This document shows, piece after piece, positions 16,374-24,466 of a stretch of 60,692 bases of DNA. Below the pieces are notes generated by a model that saw only the letters and a list, made by a program, of their open reading frames with translations, made no database searches and was not told the origin of the DNA. This stretch comes from Allocoprococcus comes (GTDB taxonomy: Bacteria; Bacillota; Clostridia; Lachnospirales; Lachnospiraceae): NCBI RefSeq assembly GCF_013300725.1, contig NZ_JAAIMM010000022.1:1-60692 (forward strand), given 5' to 3'. Each line of letters starts with the position of its first letter. Positions within the stretch are counted from its first letter, which is position 1. The position numbers were made by a program, and so were the translations under genes.

Positions 16374-17284
16374 CAATGCTCACCTCCAAGCCTTTTTCCT
16401 GTGACTGCAAGAAACACATCATCCATACCGCCTTTTACTACCTCATAATCCCTAAACAGCTCCTGATGTTCTACAATAAGTTCCGTAGCTTCCTTCGTAT
16501 TTTTTACTTTTATCTGATATCCGTCACGTATTTTTTTATATTCTCTGTTCAATGACTTTATTTCATCTTCAGAAACACCATAAACAGACACGATATCCTG
16601 CACATAATCATTTTTTAGTTCAAACGGTGTACCTTCCGCTGCAATACTTCCTTTATCAAGAATCACAACATACCCGGCATTAGCAGCCTCCTCCATATAA
16701 TGTGTGGTTAGAAATACTGTCATATTTTCTGTTTTCTGAAGCGTCTCGATAACATTCCAGATTAACTGTCTTGTCTGCGGATCAAGCCCGGTTGTAGGCT
16801 CGTCAAGAATCAAAATCTCCGGTCTGTGCAATAATGCACGGGCAATATCAATTCTTCTTCTCTGCCCTCCCGACAGCTTACCTACAGGTCTGTTTAAGAA
16901 CTCGTCAAAATCCAGAATCTCGACCAGCTCCTGTAATCTCTTATCAAAGGCATTTCCTGTAATGCCATACAAAGCTGCTCTGCTCATTAGGTTTTCTTTA
17001 ACCGTAAGCGGTTTATCAAGTACGCTATCCTGAAATACAACACCAAGCATCCTTTTTGTCTGTGCGCCGGCTTTGTCAGTTTCTATTCCATTTACCTGAA
17101 CCGTTCCACTGTCTTTTTTCAGCAGTCCGCAGAGAATAGAAATGGTTGTGCTTTTCCCCGCACCGTTTACTCCAAGAAACGCAAACAATTCTCCTTTTTT
17201 CACACGAAAGCTCAAATCATTTACCGCTTTTACTTCGCCAAAGCATTTATTCAGGTGGCTGATTTTAATGATATCTGATTCCAT
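16373..17284 (-). CDS. ABC transporter ATP-binding protein
   Basis: A 303-residue nucleotide-binding subunit: Walker A GVNGAGKST (about 38-46), Q-loop in GVVFQDSVLD, signature LSGGQRRRIDIARAL (about 138), Walker B ILILDEPTTGLD, and the H-loop in FLTTHYMEEA. The roughly 80-residue C-terminal extension is typical of DrrA-like exporter ATPases. AAAGGAGAAAAT precedes the ATG. It lies 115 bases downstream of a TetR-type operator promoter and is coupled to the permease gene. Confidence 0.92.
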   Translation of the reverse strand: MESDIIKISHLNKCFGEVKAVNDLSFRVKKGELFAFLGVNGAGKSTTISILCGLLKKDSGTVQVNGIETDKAGAQTKRMLGVVFQDSVLDKPLTVKENLMSRAALYGITGNAFDKRLQELVEILDFDEFLNRPVGKLSGGQRRRIDIARALLHRPEILILDEPTTGLDPQTRQLIWNVIETLQKTENMTVFLTTHYMEEAANAGYVVILDKGSIAAEGTPFELKNDYVQDIVSVYGVSEDEIKSLNREYKKIRDGYQIKVKNTKEATELIVEHQELFRDYEVVKGGMDDVFLAVTGKRLGGEH

Positions 17285-17387
17285 ATTTTCTCCTTTGCTT
17301 CATTGAAACCTGTTAACATTGGCGGTCATTCCGCCTATCAGGATCGTGTCCTGACTAATGCTGTTCATCCTCCTCCATTCTCCAACA

Positions 17388-17436
17388 GTTACCATTTGGT
17401 AGCTTACATTATAGTAACCCATCGGTAACTTGTCAA
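17388..17436 (-). promoter_or_regulatory. ABC exporter promoter with two TetR-type operators
   Basis: On the minus strand TTGACA (17431-17436), a 17-bp spacer and TATAAT (17408-17413). Operators are GTAACCCATCGGTAAC (17414-17429) in the spacer and GTTACCATTTGGTAGC (17388-17403) after the -10. Sequence, spacing and layout copy those of the TetR-A promoter at 6700-6748. Confidence 0.85.
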
Positions 17437-17443
17437 TCTTTTT

Positions 17444-18382
17444 CTAATCTTCTATCACTTTTATCGGATGAGCATCCGAAACATAAATCATCGCATCATA
17501 ATTTCCTGATTTCTTCACATGTCCGTTATGTCCGGAGATAAAAATACGTCCATTCCCTCTTGCTTCTTCCTGCTTTAATATCCACATAATGTTTTCAGCC
17601 ATCATTTTATCCCTGTGGATATTGATTTCTCCTGCATTGTCTATGTATTTGCCAAGTTCCATATTCTGAAGAAGCACATCGGCTAAATGAACTGCCGACG
17701 CATTCTGTAATGTGTCTTTCTCTTCAAACTCTCTTTTTACATCTTCAATTATCTTTTCTCGCTGCTCTGCCGTATATCCATCTGTATATTCCAGTTTATC
17801 CTGATTCCAGATTTTCTCCAGTTCTTCTGCATCCATTCCCGCATTTTTTACTGCTTCCAACAAATACTGATAACTATATTCTCTTCTTTGCATGTCAAAA
17901 CCATAAAATCAAATATCATTACCCTGTGCTGCAGATTTATTATACTCCAGCATCCACGAGATCAAATTTTCCATTTCTTCTGTCTGACAAATTGCAAAAC
18001 CAATAGCAGAAACAGCATCTTTTACCGTTCCATCACCGCCATGAATATAGCGGTTAACAGCCTCACATCCACCATAATCTCCTTCTAATGAAAACGCCCG
18101 GACTCCATAATCTTCTACCATGATTTTGAATATATCCAGCTTTAATTGTTGAAATTCCTTATTTCCATGAGTTGCTTCACCTAATGCCACAATCTTTGCC
18201 TGTTCCGGAATTGAAAGATCTTCAACTGTTACCGCATATTTTTCAAATTCATTTACATTGGCACATTTTCCTGTTCCAATCCCTCCATAATAAGAGTAAA
18301 CCCCTGTTATAATACAGCCTATAATCAAAATGATACATACTGTACGTTTGATAAAAGAATGCTTTTTCATATTCTTCTTCAT
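17444..18382 (-). pseudogene. erythromycin esterase-family protein, interrupted by an in-frame stop
   Basis: Starting at the ATG of 18382 (AAAGGGG upstream), the protein has a membrane anchor (TVCIILIIGCIITGVYSYY) and the conserved GEATHGNKEF motif near residue 68, then SLEGDYGGCEAVNRYI. At 17909-17911 a TGA interrupts the frame; the next codons continue FYGFDMQRREYSYQYLLEAV, as expected for the family, so one C-to-T change (CGA to TGA) explains it. The frame continues to FISGHNGHVKKSGNYDAM, then ends early at 17444 beside the exporter promoter, without the usual C-terminal ~100 residues. It therefore has two lesions and is probably inactive. Family members hydrolyse macrolide lactones or unknown esters. 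Confidence 0.82.
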
Positions 18383-18420
18383 CACACTGTTGCCCCTTTC
18401 CAATCTTTAACTCAACTATT

Positions 18421-18462
18421 AAAAAGACGCAGGCAAAAAACATTTCGTTTCTGCTCTGCGTC
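18421..18462 (-). terminator. terminator after the second KTR-domain gene
   Basis: On the minus strand GACGCAG (18462-18456) pairs with CTGCGTC (18432-18426), extended by GCA/TGC, and TTTTT follows (18425-18421). It begins at the KTR stop codon. Confidence 0.75.
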
Positions 18463-18645
18463 TTAGCGTCTGGCAATAGATTGATAATCCACTATATGAT
18501 CCTTTACATTGATAATAAAACTTTTTTTACATTTAGGACAAAACAGCGGAAAATGCTTTAATTCCGTATCATCCAGTATCTGTGTCCGTGTTTTTGCACC
18601 ACATACCGGACACAAGATCCATTTATCCGTTACTACTGCTTTCAT
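18463..18645 (-). CDS. cysteine-rich KTR-domain protein (second copy)
   Basis: A 60-residue protein from the ATG at 18645 (GGAGGTGACAGGTCAG upstream) with the same plan as the one at 5864-6040: KWILCPVCGAKTR, then a DTELKHFPLFCPKCKK block. Two CPxC pairs suggest a single zinc site. Function is unknown. Its start overlaps the end of the TetR fragment upstream, and its last codons share DNA with the first copy (CTGCGTCTTAGCGTCTGGC at 18456-18474 and 5857-5875). Confidence 0.82.
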   Translation of the reverse strand: MKAVVTDKWILCPVCGAKTRTQILDDTELKHFPLFCPKCKKSFIINVKDHIVDYQSIARR

Positions 18646-18978
18646 CTGACCTGTCACCTCCTGATAAATCCCACAAAGTGCTGTCCTTCACACCTAAGCC
18701 TTTTAAATATGTCATACCGGTATTATGAAGCATACGATACATATTTTCTTTCGTATCCTTGACGATTCCTGATGCAATAAGGGTTCCTATCCCCTGTGTA
18801 TACACCATCATTGTCATCGCAAAATCCATTACCTGTCTTGGTGTAATCCCAAGCAGTTCTGCCATCTCCTGATACATATTAGCGGCATCTTGATTATTCG
18901 TCTGTAACTCGAAGCCTGTACTTAGCAGCTGGCTTCGCTCTCCCATGTAAAGGAAACGAAACAGATTAGAATTTTCTA
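18623..18978 (-). pseudogene. TetR-family regulator, C-terminal fragment
   Basis: About 118 codons beginning right after the GNAT stop read ENSNLFRFLYMGERSQLLST, then LLGITPRQVMDFAMTMMVYT, IASGIVKDTKENMYRML and GMTYLKGLGV. This is the ligand-binding C-terminal domain of a TetR-type regulator; the N-terminal helix-turn-helix is missing. An ATG at 18946 lacks a convincing ribosome site. The fragment probably survives only because it leads into the KTR gene, whose start lies inside it. Confidence 0.6.
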
Positions 18979-18981
18979 ATG

Positions 18982-19593
18982 CTAAGTCAATGGAAACTGC
19001 TTATCAAACTCTTCTGCCTCCTGCTCATCTACAAGATAGCTTTCCGGTGTTGCATACTCTCCAGTAATCCCGTTAAGATAACCCGGTACAAGTTCTTTAC
19101 ACAAGAAGAATGATGCATCTTCCCCCTCTGGCAATCCATGATATCGAATGCCATACTCGCTTGCCTGTCTGAATCCACTCTTACCGTAAAAATCAATATT
19201 TCCTTCAAAGCATAGTGCTCCACAGCCAAGCTCTGCAGCTTTCTCCAATGAATAATCAAGCAGGATTTTACCATATCCTTTCCGCTTATATTCATTCTTG
19301 ATACAGATTGGTCCCATCGTCATAATTGGAATATATCTTCCATCATCTGCTTTAATAGTTGTTCTCATAAACATATTCTGACCGATCAGCTTGTCCTCTT
19401 TGCCATTTTCATTAAGAAACATCACAAAATCCAGTTCCGGAACAAATGCCGGATCATTTCTGAGCTGATGCAATACATAATGCTCAAGGCATCCTGGACG
19501 ATACACATTCCAAAAGCTGTCTCTTACCAAATTTTCTACTTTCTGATGTTCTTCCTTTTTCTCTAAACGAATCATAATATTACTTTTTTCCAT
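18982..19593 (-). CDS. GNAT-family N-acetyltransferase
   Basis: A 203-residue acetyltransferase. The acetyl-CoA loop is in MGPICIKNEYKRKGYGKILL (about 94-113). The following helix-strand reads ELGCGALCFEGNIDFYGKSG, ending with the YxxxGF-like FYGKSGFRQ. The C-terminal ~50 residues form an added domain seen in some YhbS-like members. Substrate unknown. It follows TetR copy C by about 190 bp, but a strong terminator and a structured repeat stand between, so it may have its own weak promoter. AGAGAGGAC lies before the ATG. Confidence 0.85.
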   Translation of the reverse strand: MEKSNIMIRLEKKEEHQKVENLVRDSFWNVYRPGCLEHYVLHQLRNDPAFVPELDFVMFLNENGKEDKLIGQNMFMRTTIKADDGRYIPIMTMGPICIKNEYKRKGYGKILLDYSLEKAAELGCGALCFEGNIDFYGKSGFRQASEYGIRYHGLPEGEDASFFLCKELVPGYLNGITGEYATPESYLVDEQEAEEFDKQFPLT

Positions 19594-19620
19594 TTCTTTT
19601 ATGTCCTCTCTTAAAAACTA

Positions 19621-19714
19621 CGAGAAACACGCTTTGCGAGTTTCTCGAGTTATCGCGGTGCTCGCCAAATCTGCATGCAAGCATGCGATTTTTCTCGCTA
19701 CTCGCGTAAATAAA
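19621..19714. repeat. structured intergenic repeat, copy 1
   Basis: Starts CGAGAAACACGCTTTGCGAG and ends CTCGCGTAAATAAA. The outer parts match copy 2 (20395-20539) closely; the middle has the arm GCCAAATC and a TGCATGCAAGCATGC apex. The element is GC-rich and highly foldable. No gene is seen in 19594-19781. Confidence 0.65.
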
Positions 19715-19752
19715 AACCGATAATCCTGATTTTTCAGTATCAGAATTAACGG
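19712..19752 (-). terminator. terminator after TetR copy C
   Basis: CCGATAATCCTGAT (19717-19730) pairs with ATCAGAATTAACGG (19739-19752), a 14-bp stem with two mismatches, followed on the minus strand by TTTTTATTT. Confidence 0.8.
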
Positions 19753-19781
19753 CTCTGCGTCTTAAGCGTCTGGCTCTTATT

Positions 19782-20375
19782 TTACTGTTTCATTTCTTCT
19801 ACCATTTTGTTCAGCATCTGTTCAAACTGGCATTTTACTTTCGCCTTATCTGCTGCTCCATCATACATGCTATAATAGAAAAACATATTTGCATAAAATT
19901 GAACCGCAGTTTCTTCTGGATTTTTCATTTCCATACTTTTGAACAAATCCTTCACGTATTCTGCCGGTCCGGATGCCAGATATTGCTGATATAAATTCTG
20001 CATCTCTTCACTGCGAAACTGCTCTATGGTCAGCATCTTCCGAAACGATGATGCAAAATCATCCTCTGTCCAGTATTCAAACATAGACTTGCTGTATTCC
20101 ACAAAATCATCCAGTGATACTGTCTCATACTTTTCAGGCATTTTTTCTTTTTCCTCTTCCGGCATATCATATTCTGTTGCCTGTTCGCCATCCTGCTGCT
20201 CCATACGCTGCACAATACAGTCAAAAATATCTCTTTTGCTTTTGTAATGACGGTACAATGCCCCTTTTGTCATATCAAGTTCTCCTGCTATCTGGCTGAC
20301 TGAGACAGCCTCATAACCATCTCTGGCAAACAGATGCAGTGCCACAATTAATATTTCCTCTTTCCTATTTCCCAT
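19782..20375 (-). CDS. TetR/AcrR-family transcriptional regulator (copy C)
   Basis: A 197-residue TetR regulator from the ATG at 20375, chosen because TTTGGAGGAAATGTGT stands directly before it. The helix-turn-helix is EEILIVALHLFARDGYEAVS, then VSQIAGELDMTKGALYRHYK. The ligand domain shares YWTEDDFASSFRKMLTIEQF, LYQQYLASGPAEYVKDLF and FYYSMYDG with the TetR at 6055-6669. Its own promoter carries two AAACGAYCGTTT palindromes, different in sequence from the GTTACC sites of its paralogue but laid out the same way. Downstream are the GNAT, the KTR gene and the broken esterase. Confidence 0.9.
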   Translation of the reverse strand: MGNRKEEILIVALHLFARDGYEAVSVSQIAGELDMTKGALYRHYKSKRDIFDCIVQRMEQQDGEQATEYDMPEEEKEKMPEKYETVSLDDFVEYSKSMFEYWTEDDFASSFRKMLTIEQFRSEEMQNLYQQYLASGPAEYVKDLFKSMEMKNPEETAVQFYANMFFYYSMYDGAADKAKVKCQFEQMLNKMVEEMKQ

Positions 20376-20394
20376 ACACATTTCCTCCAAACTA

Positions 20395-20539
20395 TGAGAA
20401 ACACGCTCCGCGAGTTTCTCAAGTTATCGCGGCATCTACACTTCGTTCCGGTCGTTGCCGAACAAGCGTCACTGGCGCTTGGCAACGCCAAGGTCTTGTG
20501 CAAGCACAGACTTTGGCTCGTTGCTCGCGTAAATAAATA
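20395..20539. repeat. structured intergenic repeat, copy 2
   Basis: Starts TGAGAAACACGCTCCGCGAG and ends CTCGCGTAAATAAA, like copy 1. Its middle holds GCCAAGGTC-TTGTGCAAGCACA-GACTTTGGC, a long stem; the TTGTGCAAGCACA apex recurs in the element at 45425-45470. It lies in the 5' leader of TetR copy C. Confidence 0.65.
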
Positions 20540-20587
20540 AACGACCGTTTACATCTTTATAATAGTAAACGATCGTTTATTTGTCAA
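20537..20587 (-). promoter_or_regulatory. TetR-C promoter with two palindromic operators
   Basis: On the minus strand TTGACA (20582-20587), 17-bp spacer, TATTAT (20559-20564). Operators are GTAAACGATCGTTTAT (20565-20580) in the spacer and ATAAACGACCGTTTAC (20537-20552) after the -10. Confidence 0.85.
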
Positions 20588-20607
20588 GACTTTTCTTTTT
20601 GCTTATA

Positions 20608-21375
20608 TTATCTCTTTTTATAAATCAACAGCTCTGGGTTTTCACCAGCCTTCTCATATGTACATACCAGAATAAAATCCATACTTGCAAGAATACCGAA
20701 GCACCTGTCTCCTCCAAATTCAGACTCCAGTTGATTCCCCAGATAGGTTTTCTGATCATCAAGAAATTTCACTTTTCGTCCATTAGGCAGAGTATATTCC
20801 AGATTCACATATTTCCCCACAAGTGCATTTAGCTTGTCTACCCTTGGAAGTCCGTCTATATGCAGATCATTTATTTCGTTTATCAATTGCTTTTTAAACT
20901 CTTCAAACTGCCCATTGTCACTAAGTTCATCATATCTTTTCCAGTAATCTAATTTTGGAAGCATTTCTTTCAAATAAGATTGTGCCTGTTTTTCGGTAAA
21001 GTTTTCATTTACCATATTCTTTACACACACATCAATCAATTCATCCATATCGTTATATGTGTATGTTCCATCTGCATAGCACCATTTACAATACTCCTCA
21101 TTTAATGTGCCATCCTTATCACGTCCCAATATGGAATCATCATCAATAGGCATGCCACAGCACTGACAGATCAGCTTTCTGGGTTCTCCCAAAAGCGTAT
21201 TGATTGAGACATCAAATTCTTTAGATAAGAGCTTAAGTGTATCAGTATTGGGAACGGTATCACCATTTTCCCAACGTGATACTGCCTGCCTTGTTACCAT
21301 GATTTTATCTGCCAGCTCGTCCTGTGACATTCCTCTTTCCGTGCGAAGTTTCAAAATAATATTTTTTGTTTCCAT
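20608..21375 (-). CDS. XRE-family regulator with zinc-ribbon domain
   Basis: A 255-residue protein from the ATG at 21375 (GGAGGTGACGACT upstream). Residues 1-65 are a Cro/cI helix-turn-helix (MSQDELADKIMVTRQAVSRW). Then LICQCCGMPIDDDSILGRDK and NEEYCKWCYADG supply two Cys pairs of a zinc_ribbon_2 domain, followed by a helical region (DELIDVCVKNMV to MLPKLDYW). The last third (VGKYVNLEYTLPNGRKVKFL onward) has no domain I can name. Such proteins are widespread in Clostridia, but targets are unknown. It stands alone, with structured repeats on both sides. Confidence 0.85.
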   Translation of the reverse strand: METKNIILKLRTERGMSQDELADKIMVTRQAVSRWENGDTVPNTDTLKLLSKEFDVSINTLLGEPRKLICQCCGMPIDDDSILGRDKDGTLNEEYCKWCYADGTYTYNDMDELIDVCVKNMVNENFTEKQAQSYLKEMLPKLDYWKRYDELSDNGQFEEFKKQLINEINDLHIDGLPRVDKLNALVGKYVNLEYTLPNGRKVKFLDDQKTYLGNQLESEFGGDRCFGILASMDFILVCTYEKAGENPELLIYKKR

Positions 21376-21499
21376 AGTCGTCACCTCCGTTATCTTTATC
21401 ATATCGATAAATCTGCTGGATGAAAAGCAACCTGCTGTTGCGATAAGCATTTCAGTCGACTTTTCCAAAAGCTGAAAGGATATTCTCCCAGAGAATACC

Positions 21500-21645
21500 G
21501 AAAGACTAAAAAGAATGTGCCTTGGCACATTCTCGCGCCGAGCGCAGTCGCTTGCGACATTCTTCATCTTCGTGCGAGTGCGCATCTCCGGCACGTAGTG
21601 CCTTTTATTTCATAGGAAGTTCCTTCGGAATTTCCTATGAAATAA
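21500..21645. repeat. structured intergenic element with a 19-bp hairpin
   Basis: AGAATGT-GCCTTGGC-ACATTCT lies near 21510, GC-rich pairs follow, and a 19-bp stem at 21605-21623 and 21627-21645 (one G-T pair) surrounds a TTC loop. No gene is visible in 21376-21707; this element and the oleate hydratase terminator fill it. Confidence 0.65.
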
Positions 21646-21679
21646 GAAAAGGATGTGACTAAAAACAAGCCACATCCTT
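21644..21679 (-). terminator. oleate hydratase terminator
   Basis: AAGGATGTGACT (21649-21660) pairs with AGCCACATCCTT (21668-21679), with one mismatch. The minus strand continues TTTTCTTATTT. Confidence 0.75.
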
Positions 21680-21707
21680 CCCAATATGAAATTTATCTGT
21701 TTTTATT

Positions 21708-23708
21708 CTACATTCCGTCTTTCAGCACGTTATGATCACGAAGTACCTTTTCGATCACATTTCCTTTTACAAGCTTCAGAAGCGGTTTTTTCAGTGCATT
21801 CAGAGGACCCGGAAGCTGGATTTCAAGCGGAGATTTTCCATCCATAAGTTTTACGGAGCTGTCAAGAAGCTCACGGATATCATAGACACTTCCCCATACT
21901 TCCGGAACCCCGCGGTCAACTTTGAGAAGCCCATAGACAGCTTCCATTGCTGTACGCACCGAATACTCTGTTGTGAACACAGTATCTCTCGGAGTCTCTG
22001 CAAACTGTCCAAGGAATGCAAAGTTGACGCATCCATCCGGAATAACATCCGGGCGGTCACCTTTCGTACGCGGCATGAAAAATGCTGTAATATAAGGCAT
22101 CATTGTCGGTACGCAGACTGCACTGTTTTCTGCCAGATCCATGATCTGATCTTCCGGCACACCAAGATGATAGAGCCATTCAGCGGTGATTTCTTTTCCG
22201 GTACAATCTTTCATCGGTTTCTTGATATAATCTCCCGGTACATCTGTAAATAATCCGTAAACCCAGACACAGACTTTGTCTTTATCCTGATCCTTAAACT
22301 GTCCCTGACGATTGATGGTCCAGCTAAGGAGCCAGCTGGAATCTTGACAGCTGACAATACCACCCGTTACAACATTTCCGGTACGTGGATCACGTTTACA
22401 GATATCTGTGATATATGGAATGATCTTTTCATCCAGTGTTGTAACTGTCGCAGACTCCCAATTTGTCTTGGAAATATCAGAACAGAATTTTTCAGGATGT
22501 CCAAAAGAAGGATCCTGACTTGCAATATTTTTCCAGAGACTCCACACTCCGCTTGTACGGACTTCTGCATCCCCGTTCGGTGCATGATTCTGATCTCCGT
22601 AAATAGTTCCTTCTGTACAGCTTCCGTTTGTAACAAACACAAGATCGTTTTCTGTCAGAACAATGCCTCTTTCCTGTCCGTTTACCTTACACTCAATTGC
22701 TGAAGCAATCTTTTTATTTCCTTCAAATTTAAATACAACATTTGTAACTTCTGTATTGAACTGGAAATCTACACCTGCTTCTTCCAGATATTTCTGCATT
22801 GGAAGGATAAGTGATTCGTACTGGTTATATTTTGTAAATTTCAGTGCACTGAAATCAGGCAGTCCTGCGATATGGTGGATAAATCTCTGGAAATATAATT
22901 TCATTTCCAAGGCACTGTGCCAGTTTTCAAATGCAAACATGGTTCTCCAGTAAAGCCAGAATGTGGAATCAAATACTTCCTCATCGAAAACATCTTCAAT
23001 CTTCTTATCATAAAGATCTTCATCCTTTGTCATGAAGAGCTTCATAATCTCCATACAGCCTTTCTGACTAAGATTAAATTTTCCGTCTGTATGTGCATCT
23101 TCTCCACGATTTACCGTTGCACGGCAAAGAGAGTAGTTCGGATCATGCTTATTGAGCCAGTAGTATTCGTCAAGTACCGAAACTCCCGGTGTTTCGATGG
23201 ATGGAATGCTTCTGAAAAGATCCCAGAGACATTCGAAATGGTTTTCCATCTCTCGTCCGCCACGCATTACGTATCCGCGGGAAGAATCATAGATTCCGTC
23301 ACAGGCGCCTCCGGCGATATCCATTGCCTCCAGAATATGGATATGCGATCCCGGCATCTGAGCATCACGAACAAGGAAACATGCAGCTGCAAGTGAAGCA
23401 AGTCCGCTTCCTACGATATAGGCATGTTTTTCATCAACACCTTCCGGTTTTTCAGGATGTGCAAATGCTTCATAGTTTCCGTTGGAATAATAGATTCCTT
23501 TACTGTTACGGTCATATTTTCCACGTTCTGTATTGCGATAATTATTCGGAACAGAAGAACCGGCAGATGATTTTTTTCCAAATATAGAAGTATTGGATTC
23601 CGAAGAATTGCCGGATTCTTTTTTAGCCTTCTGTGCGAGATAGATTGCTGTTCCTGTTCCTGCTGCCACCGCAGAGATCACACCGAGTTTCGATTTTTTA
23701 TTTGCCAT
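21708..23708 (-). CDS. oleate hydratase (FAD-dependent fatty acid double-bond hydratase)
   Basis: A 666-residue protein from the ATG at 23708 (AAAGGTGG upstream). Oleate hydratases add water to the cis-9 double bond of oleate to give 10-hydroxystearate and protect against unsaturated fatty acids. After an N-terminal extension of about 85 residues that starts with a helix-like hydrophobic stretch (LGVISAVAAGTGTAIYLAQK), the FAD fold begins: HAYIVGSGLASLAAACFLVR. The active-site segment RGGREMENHFECLWDLF and the late motif VNFAFLGQFAETPRDTVFT follow. Length without the extension matches the family. The extension may tether the enzyme to the membrane. A TetR-type gene lies 130 bp upstream. Confidence 0.93.
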   Translation of the reverse strand: MANKKSKLGVISAVAAGTGTAIYLAQKAKKESGNSSESNTSIFGKKSSAGSSVPNNYRNTERGKYDRNSKGIYYSNGNYEAFAHPEKPEGVDEKHAYIVGSGLASLAAACFLVRDAQMPGSHIHILEAMDIAGGACDGIYDSSRGYVMRGGREMENHFECLWDLFRSIPSIETPGVSVLDEYYWLNKHDPNYSLCRATVNRGEDAHTDGKFNLSQKGCMEIMKLFMTKDEDLYDKKIEDVFDEEVFDSTFWLYWRTMFAFENWHSALEMKLYFQRFIHHIAGLPDFSALKFTKYNQYESLILPMQKYLEEAGVDFQFNTEVTNVVFKFEGNKKIASAIECKVNGQERGIVLTENDLVFVTNGSCTEGTIYGDQNHAPNGDAEVRTSGVWSLWKNIASQDPSFGHPEKFCSDISKTNWESATVTTLDEKIIPYITDICKRDPRTGNVVTGGIVSCQDSSWLLSWTINRQGQFKDQDKDKVCVWVYGLFTDVPGDYIKKPMKDCTGKEITAEWLYHLGVPEDQIMDLAENSAVCVPTMMPYITAFFMPRTKGDRPDVIPDGCVNFAFLGQFAETPRDTVFTTEYSVRTAMEAVYGLLKVDRGVPEVWGSVYDIRELLDSSVKLMDGKSPLEIQLPGPLNALKKPLLKLVKGNVIEKVLRDHNVLKDGM

Positions 23709-23774
23709 AATGATAACCACCTTTCAAAACTTGTTGTGGCTATCATATGATTTTTTGTGAGGATTTTCAATTTA

Positions 23775-23822
23775 CAAAAAAGGACAAGTGATAAAAAACT
23801 TATCATCTGCCCTCTTTTGTAA
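23775..23822 (-). terminator. terminator between the TetR gene and oleate hydratase
   Basis: ACAAAAAAGGACAAGTGATAA and its partner TTATCATCTGCCCTCTTTTGT form an interrupted stem of about 18 bp. On the minus strand it ends in CCTTTTTTG. Some regulator transcripts probably end here. Confidence 0.65.
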
Positions 23823-23840
23823 AGTTTCTCTCGAATAGTA

Positions 23841-24416
23841 TTAAAGCTTTTCCTTTTCGGAAATAACTGCAAAGTTCTCAATAGAATTAGTAAGACTTCC
23901 ATGGATCGTAATGCTGATCTTTTTTGCAAGATCCACATAATCATCTTTCATTCCCTGCTTGATCCAGTCAAGCATAATTCCTACAAAACTATATTTATAA
24001 AAATCAGCAATAAAACGCCTGTCTTCTTCGGAAATATTTGTTTCTTCCGCCTTTTCTTCTACAACGTTCATCAATAGATCTGATGTCAGATGAAACAAAA
24101 AACTTTCTATCTGATCCCTGCTGATACAACGGTAAGCATTCAGAATAAAAGGTTTATTCTCATAAACGGCATCAAAAATCTGTACCAGACCTTCCGACCA
24201 GGTATCATAGGTCTTTTTTCCGGCAAGGGCACGTGTCGCATCTTCTAAGCAGGCCCACTCAACCAGATCATAAATATCTTTAAAATGATAGTAAAATGCC
24301 ATGCGACTGATTCCGCAATCTTCCGTCAGATCACGGATCGTTATTTTATCAAGTGGCTTATGAAGCATTAACTTTTTCAGAGATTCTTCCAGAACTTGTT
24401 TTGTCTGATTCACCAT
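23841..24416 (-). CDS. TetR-family regulator, DhaS-like, likely controls oleate hydratase
   Basis: A 191-residue regulator. The helix-turn-helix is unusual for TetR in the DhaS way: LDKITIRDLTEDCGISRMAF followed by YYHFKDIYDLVEWA. The C-terminal domain ends with the VGIMLDWIKQGMKDD motif typical of the TetR_C_8 group. Its place directly before the oleate hydratase gene on the same strand makes fatty-acid-responsive control likely, but that is inference from context. The ATG lies 50 bp after the purine nucleoside phosphorylase stop, so transcription from that operon could also reach it. Confidence 0.88.
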   Translation of the reverse strand: MVNQTKQVLEESLKKLMLHKPLDKITIRDLTEDCGISRMAFYYHFKDIYDLVEWACLEDATRALAGKKTYDTWSEGLVQIFDAVYENKPFILNAYRCISRDQIESFLFHLTSDLLMNVVEEKAEETNISEEDRRFIADFYKYSFVGIMLDWIKQGMKDDYVDLAKKISITIHGSLTNSIENFAVISEKEKL

Positions 24417-24466
24417 AGCATCTTTCCTTTCTGATTCTCTTTTTATTGAATGACGCGGTTCGCTCG

